DNA of 9,503 nt, from assembly GCA_050246795.1 (NCBI GenBank), contig JBFWVJ010000016.1, forward strand, positions 1 to 9,503, in the 5' to 3' direction. Positions within the stretch are counted from its first letter, which is position 1. Every line of letters begins with the position of its first letter. Source of the stretch: JBFWVJ01 sp050246795 (lineage in GTDB: Bacteria > Patescibacteriota > Gracilibacteria > JAUYGZ01). The position numbers and the translations under genes are program-made. Under the pieces are notes generated by a model, which was not told the DNA's origin, searched no databases, and saw only the letters and a program-made list of their open reading frames with translations. Of the stretch, positions 6,994 through 9,503 are shown in pieces.

Positions 6994-7009
6994 CGGTATA
7001 GTTATACCG
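6994..7009. promoter_or_regulatory. Perfect palindrome, candidate operator for the XRE regulator
   Basis: CGGTATA-GT-TATACCG is a perfect dyad with 7-bp arms and a 2-bp centre. It covers the minus-strand TATAAC (7006-7001), which with TCGAAA (7030-7025, 18-nt spacing) would make a promoter starting about 4 nt before the GTG at 6990. It also lies just upstream of the -35 of the divergent receiver gene. Such a site fits a small dimeric Cro/CI-type repressor controlling itself and possibly its neighbour. A single CGGTATA half-site recurs at 6721-6727, just past the other end of the same gene. Binding is inferred from symmetry and position only. Confidence 0.5.
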
Positions 7010-7017
7010 TCCAGGAC

Positions 7018-7046
7018 TTGAGCTTTTCGATCACGGTGACGATAAT
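7018..7046 (+). promoter_or_regulatory. Sigma70-like promoter of the receiver gene
   Basis: TTGAGC (7018-7023), 17-nt spacer, GATAAT (7041-7046). The predicted start of transcription is about 7053, so the in-frame ATG at 7056 would be translated from a nearly leaderless mRNA and the ATG at 7047 would lie upstream of +1. Confidence 0.4.
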
Positions 7047-7055
7047 ATGATAGAG

Positions 7056-7406
7056 ATGAGAAAGATATTAATCGTTGAAGATGAAAAAATGCTCCGCGAG
7101 TGCCTGAGAGACTTACTTTCCCAGCGCGCCTGTATAGTGTTTGAGGCGTCGAATGGTGAAGAGGCCTTGAGACTTCTTGAAAATCAAATGGTTGATTTAA
7201 TTCTCACAGATATTGATATGCCTGTGAAAAATGGCCTCGATTTTTTAAGAGAGTTTCGTCAGATAAATCGCACTACCCCAGTGGCTATTATGAGTGGTGG
7301 ACATGTCATCGAAGAGGACAAGCTAAAATTGATCGGAGCTTTCTCATTCATCCAAAAGCCAAATTTAGATTTAGATATTCTTTTAAATTATATTGCCGCA
7401 GCTTAG
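7056..7406 (+). CDS. Stand-alone response-regulator receiver domain
   Basis: This is a single CheY-like receiver of 116 residues with no output domain. Numbering from the upstream in-frame ATG at 7047 (119 residues), the acidic pocket is Glu11-Asp12, the phospho-acceptor is Asp55 in LILTDIDMP, the switch residue is Ser83 (AIMSGG) and the conserved lysine is Lys104 (FIQKP). All residues needed for phosphorylation are present. I prefer the ATG at 7056 because the protein then begins MRKILIVEDE, as receivers usually do, and because the promoter would start transcription just before it; 7047 remains possible. Neither ATG has a Shine-Dalgarno. No histidine kinase is in the window, so the partner is encoded elsewhere. 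It is divergent from the XRE gene, with the palindromic operator between them. Output must be through protein-protein contact. Confidence 0.9.
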   Translation: MRKILIVEDEKMLRECLRDLLSQRACIVFEASNGEEALRLLENQMVDLILTDIDMPVKNGLDFLREFRQINRTTPVAIMSGGHVIEEDKLKLIGAFSFIQKPNLDLDILLNYIAAA

Positions 7407-7472
7407 TGTCGCTTATTTTCAGGACGAATTACTGTTCGTTAACAATTCTATCGGTTGCACCAAAAAAACAGC

Positions 7473-7928
7473 TTACTTTACTTTAGCTTTTTTCGGAAGA
7501 TTTTGGAATTCAGCCGCCTCTACTGGAAGCATGCCTTTAATCTGATAGTAGGATTTTGAAAAAGAGTCCGCAGTTGAGCGAATAAGAGCCTCGACAAAGC
7601 CTTCGCTCTTTTCAGTATCTTTCACAAGATCTTTATTGATGGAAATTTTAACACCTATGCCCTCGCTAAATACACGAACCAAATACCCGTCAGAGTCTTC
7701 TCCGTAACCACAGGTAAGGCCTTGTTGAAGTTCCTGTCGGACGAATTCGTAGTTTTCATTTTCAGTCATTTTTTGAAAGAGGCGGGCGTATTCCAAGCGA
7801 CGCCAAACCTCCATTTGAATTTCTTCAGACTTTTCATTCATTTCGGCAGCCGACTTGAAGGGCGTGTTTTCGAGCTTTGATCTTGTCTTATTGTTATAGT
7901 CACCGTCTTTTGCTTTTGTTCGTGGCAT
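7473..7928 (-). CDS. Hypothetical protein, 151 residues, cytoplasmic
   Basis: I do not recognise a family. The protein has no signal peptide or membrane segment. The first ~35 residues are charged and low in hydrophobics (MPRTKAKDGDYNNKTRSK...), probably flexible. A helical, Glu/Arg/Gln-rich stretch follows (about 36-70: EEIQMEVWRRLEYARLFQKM and onwards), then a short segment likely to form strands around CGYGEDSDGYLVRVFSEGIGV (about 73-93), then another helical region, and a lysine-rich end (LPKKAKVK). The ATG at 7928 has no Shine-Dalgarno, but a consensus-like promoter places transcription start exactly at this ATG, which supports both the gene and its start. It is convergent with the receiver gene upstream (66-nt gap) and divergent from the 8114 gene. 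No function is proposed. Confidence 0.75.
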   Translation of the reverse strand: MPRTKAKDGDYNNKTRSKLENTPFKSAAEMNEKSEEIQMEVWRRLEYARLFQKMTENENYEFVRQELQQGLTCGYGEDSDGYLVRVFSEGIGVKISINKDLVKDTEKSEGFVEALIRSTADSFSKSYYQIKGMLPVEAAEFQNLPKKAKVK

Positions 7929-7934
7929 TTCAAA

Positions 7935-7963
7935 ATATTACGAAAAATTTCATTATTTTTCAA
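7935..7963 (-). promoter_or_regulatory. Sigma70-like promoter, predicted leaderless transcript
   Basis: On the minus strand: -35 TTGAAA (7963-7958), 17-nt spacer, -10 TAATAT (7940-7935). Counting 7 nt past the -10 gives +1 at 7928, the A of the ATG. Both hexamers differ from consensus by only one or two bases and the spacing is optimal. Confidence 0.6.
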
Positions 7964-8009
7964 TCAAAACTGATGTGTAATGCAGATATAACGGAAATCA
8001 GTGACCAAT

Positions 8010-8032
8010 ACAGTGCATCTGAGCCCCACTGT
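8010..8032. repeat. Short inverted repeat in the divergent intergenic region
   Basis: ACAGTG (8010-8015) and CACTGT (8027-8032) are perfect 6-bp arms around an 11-nt loop. It sits between the two outward-facing promoters of the 185-bp region 7929-8113. It may be an operator or a small hairpin; no run of T directly follows, so it is not a convincing terminator. Confidence 0.25.
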
Positions 8033-8096
8033 TTCAATTTATTTCAGTAAATTTCCTTAATTTTCACTTTTTTGCTAATAATTTCGATATTTTTAA

Positions 8097-8102
8097 TATA
8101 AT
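8097..8102 (+). promoter_or_regulatory. Promoter -10 box of the 8114 gene
   Basis: A perfect TATAAT inside a very AT-rich tract (8041-8105). It would start transcription at about 8109, some 5 nt before the ATG at 8114, again leaving no room for a ribosome-binding site. The -35 is weak: TTGCTA (8072-8077) is 19 nt away. The A/T tracts upstream could act as an UP element. Confidence 0.4.
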
Positions 8103-8113
8103 ATCTACGGTTA

Positions 8114-8506
8114 ATGGTTCCGTCCAAGAAACTCAAACCCAGACTAAAGAAGAGCAGAGCGATCGGCCCGAGCGAGCGAGAGGCAATCACGATCCAACAA
8201 TTGAGTATGCTTTTGAAGCACTCCCTTGCTGCTTATGTTCAGGCCCGTGCCAAAGAGCCAATTTCAGTAGTGCTGGAAGATCTCTTTGAAATTGAATTCG
8301 AAGCGGCAGCCCTTGTGGATATTTCTAAGGTCGGGGAAACAAAAAACACAAACTTGCGAGGAGCTTTAGCATCCGTTTTTTCAGCGATACCATTTAGACT
8401 AAATAAGCAAATTCGAGACGTAACCCTAATTGAACACGCCTTTCCCGCCAATCATGAAAGGAGAAAACAATTTCAAGGCGAAACAAAGAGGAAAGGTATG
8501 GAGTGA
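8114..8506 (+). CDS. Hypothetical basic protein, 130 residues, paired with a receiver
   Basis: I do not recognise a family. The N-terminus is strongly basic (SKKLKPRLKKSR, residues 4-15), as in nucleic-acid-binding tails. The middle (about 20-75) is predicted helical with LSMLLKHSLAAYVQ and an acidic stretch (VVLEDLFEIEFEAAALVDI). The end is again charged (HERRKQFQGETKRKGME). No signal peptide or membrane segment is visible. The ATG at 8114 follows a TATAAT box at 8097 with no Shine-Dalgarno. The stop TGA touches the ATG of the receiver gene at 8507 without a gap, so the two are translationally coupled; this protein may be the functional partner of that receiver. That last point is inference from gene order. 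Confidence 0.7.
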   Translation: MVPSKKLKPRLKKSRAIGPSEREAITIQQLSMLLKHSLAAYVQARAKEPISVVLEDLFEIEFEAAALVDISKVGETKNTNLRGALASVFSAIPFRLNKQIRDVTLIEHAFPANHERRKQFQGETKRKGME

Positions 8507-8881
8507 ATGTCGCCACTAATTTTGATTGTTGATGACTCAATAGATACCCGCATTTTATTGAGAAAACTACTTAGCAACGTGTTTGTGGCCCAGTGGATTG
8601 AAGCAGATTCCGGCATGGCCTCAAGCGAGCTATTGCAAAAACATCAGATCTCGTTGGTCATTAGTGATTTGAATATGCAGAATGGTACTGGGCTCTGGCT
8701 GCACCAATTTATGTTAAAAGAAAAAATCCAGACACCACTTATCCTATTCACGGCAGAAGAGTTTCATTTGGGCGGAAGGCCTAAATCAGATCAAGTACTG
8801 AAAGCAGTTGTCGCAAAATTCAAGTTAAACGATTTAATACACGAAATTAAACAACTGGGATTCGCAAGTGACCGATGGTAA
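8507..8881 (+). CDS. Stand-alone response-regulator receiver domain (second)
   Basis: This is a single CheY-like receiver of 124 residues with no output domain. Acidic residues Asp9 and Asp10 (LIVDDS), phospho-acceptor Asp54 (LVISDLNM), switch Thr82 (LILFTAEE) and Lys104 are in the expected places. The lysine is followed by Phe (AKFKLNDL) instead of the common Pro, and the loop before it is longer and basic (GGRPKSDQ). The Met-Gln after the phospho-Asp replaces the usual Met-Pro. The ATG begins on the base after the stop of the 8114 gene, with purine-rich GAGGAAAGG about 16-24 nt upstream and GGAG about 4-8 nt upstream. No kinase is nearby. The sequence differs clearly from the receiver at 7056, so this is not a recent duplication. 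Confidence 0.88.
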   Translation: MSPLILIVDDSIDTRILLRKLLSNVFVAQWIEADSGMASSELLQKHQISLVISDLNMQNGTGLWLHQFMLKEKIQTPLILFTAEEFHLGGRPKSDQVLKAVVAKFKLNDLIHEIKQLGFASDRW

Positions 8882-8980
8882 AAATCGCGCTTATCACCTA
8901 ATTGCTTGAAACAGTTTAATAGAAAACCCCAAGGGCAAAACTTCGGTTGCATGAAAAAAATTCATAGCAAGGACAACAAA

Positions 8981-9085
8981 CTGGCGAGATTTCGACACCA
9001 GTTGGCCGAAAAGACACCGGTTTTGGCGGACTTTCGACAGAGCCTATCTCCAAACAGTGCTGTATTGGCGAGTTCTCGACGATTA
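8981..9085. repeat. Degenerate tandem repeat, 42-bp period with 21-bp subperiod
   Basis: The otherwise gene-poor interval 8882-9182 contains three copies of a 17-bp core at exactly 42-bp spacing: CTGGCGAGATTTCGACA (8981), TTGGCGGACTTTCGACA (9023) and TTGGCGAGTTCTCGACG (9065). A related half-unit TTGGCCGAAAAGACA lies at 9002, 21 bp after the first. One plus-strand frame stays open across the array until TAG at 9088 and reads as heptads (LARFRHQ, LAEKTPV, LADFRQS, LSPNSAV, LASSRRL), but it has only a TTG (8906) or an ATG without Shine-Dalgarno (8951) to begin with, so I do not call it a gene. The rest of the interval shows nothing I can name. Confidence 0.6.
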
Positions 9086-9182
9086 TAGGGATATTTCATC
9101 ATCAGAGTCTGTTTAATCATTAGGCAGTTGGCATCTGTGGTGCATAGGACTTTCGTAGGTTTTTAACCAGAACGGGGGTCTT

Positions 9183-9491
9183 ATGAAAATATTAAAAAGT
9201 ACTATGGGCGTAATAGCGGCTCTGGCAGCAGGAATCGAGGCGGCTCATGCGTGCGAAAATAAAGCCGTTGATATTAGTGCTCTTCAAAAAGGTATTTACT
9301 ATTCCCTTACTCAATCCGCCGCACAAACGATGAAAATTGATTTACAGAAACTGACTGAACTTGCGCAGGCCAAAAGTGCGAAGGATCTCGCATTTCAGGT
9401 AAAACAAGATGGCGAGCTTGATCTCTCAGTTTTTGAAAATGGCGCCTTCAAAATTTTAGCCGCTGACATCATAAAAGCGAGCGCTCTCTAA
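9183..9491 (+). CDS. Small exported protein of unknown function
   Basis: This 102-residue protein begins with a signal peptide: MKILKSTMGVIAALAAG followed by a likely cleavage after AHA (residues 21-23) and the mature start CENK. The mature part (~79 residues) is soluble, with alternating helical segments (ISALQKGIYYSLTQSAAQ, LQKLTELAQAK) and a short C-terminal pattern suggesting strands. There is one cysteine right at the mature N-terminus, but the residues before it (AAHAC) are a poor lipobox, so secretion into the periplasm is more likely than lipidation. The ATG is preceded by a GGGGG run 5 nt upstream, the clearest Shine-Dalgarno in this half of the window. No family is recognised. It follows the tandem-repeat segment, and another ATG occurs one base after its stop, at the very end of the window. 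Confidence 0.75.
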   Translation: MKILKSTMGVIAALAAGIEAAHACENKAVDISALQKGIYYSLTQSAAQTMKIDLQKLTELAQAKSAKDLAFQVKQDGELDLSVFENGAFKILAADIIKASAL

Positions 9492-9503
9492 AATGAGTCT
9501 GAC

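Noticed and set aside
7463..7493. Possible bidirectional terminator between the convergent genes (T runs on both strands around AGCT...AGCT).
   Set aside because: Only a 4-bp stem separates a large loop, and one T run lies inside the coding sequence of the minus-strand gene; too weak to call.
8981..9085. CRISPR array considered because of regular 42-bp spacing.
   Set aside because: The cores are only 17 bp and diverged, there are just three, the 'spacers' themselves resemble the repeat at 21-bp phase, and no cas gene is in the window.
9493..9503. ATG one base after the stop of the last gene, possibly the next gene of an operon.
   Set aside because: Only 11 bases remain in the window, so nothing can be said about a reading frame.

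Overview
The window looks like chromosomal DNA from a Gram-negative bacterium: it encodes an outer-membrane factor, a lipoprotein periplasmic adaptor, an inner-membrane RND pump and an exported small protein. Moderate GC, AT-rich promoters and many genes without a Shine-Dalgarno sequence would fit a predatory-type (Bdellovibrionota-like) or other former deltaproteobacterial genome. That placement is an impression, not a demonstrated fact.

Region 1 (1-6581) is a self-contained metal-efflux locus. On the minus strand an ECF sigma factor (476-1024) is followed 3 nt later by a multi-spanning membrane protein cut by the left window edge (1-472), which is probably its anti-sigma factor. Divergently, on the plus strand, lies a tightly overlapping three-gene operon: a TolC/CusC-type outer-membrane factor (1157-2371), a CusB-type lipoprotein adaptor (2368-3318) and a CusA-type heavy-metal RND pump (3315-6581). 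The two transcription units are driven by two near-identical ECF-type promoters (TGTCACA-N16-CGTATTA) pointing away from each other. The simplest model is that the sigma factor autoregulates itself and its anti-sigma while switching on the pump when metal (Cu(I)/Ag(I), judging from the pump's methionine triad) is sensed. The adaptor is unusual: it keeps a metal-binding domain, the beta-barrel and the membrane-proximal domain, but the entire lipoyl plus alpha-hairpin segment is missing in frame.

Region 2 (6582-7928) holds small regulatory genes: a minus-strand XRE-type HTH protein (6733-6990) with a perfect palindrome at its start, a divergent stand-alone response-regulator receiver (7056-7406), and a convergent minus-strand gene of unknown function (7473-7928) with a good sigma70-like promoter placed so that transcription should start at the ATG.

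Region 3 (7929-9503) holds an AT-rich divergent promoter region, a basic protein of unknown function (8114-8506) directly followed by a second stand-alone receiver (8507-8881), a roughly 300-bp segment carrying degenerate 21/42-bp tandem repeats (8981-9085), and a small exported protein (9183-9491).

A recurring theme is that genes at the head of transcription units have predicted start sites at or within a few bases of the start codon and lack a Shine-Dalgarno sequence, whereas genes inside operons have one.
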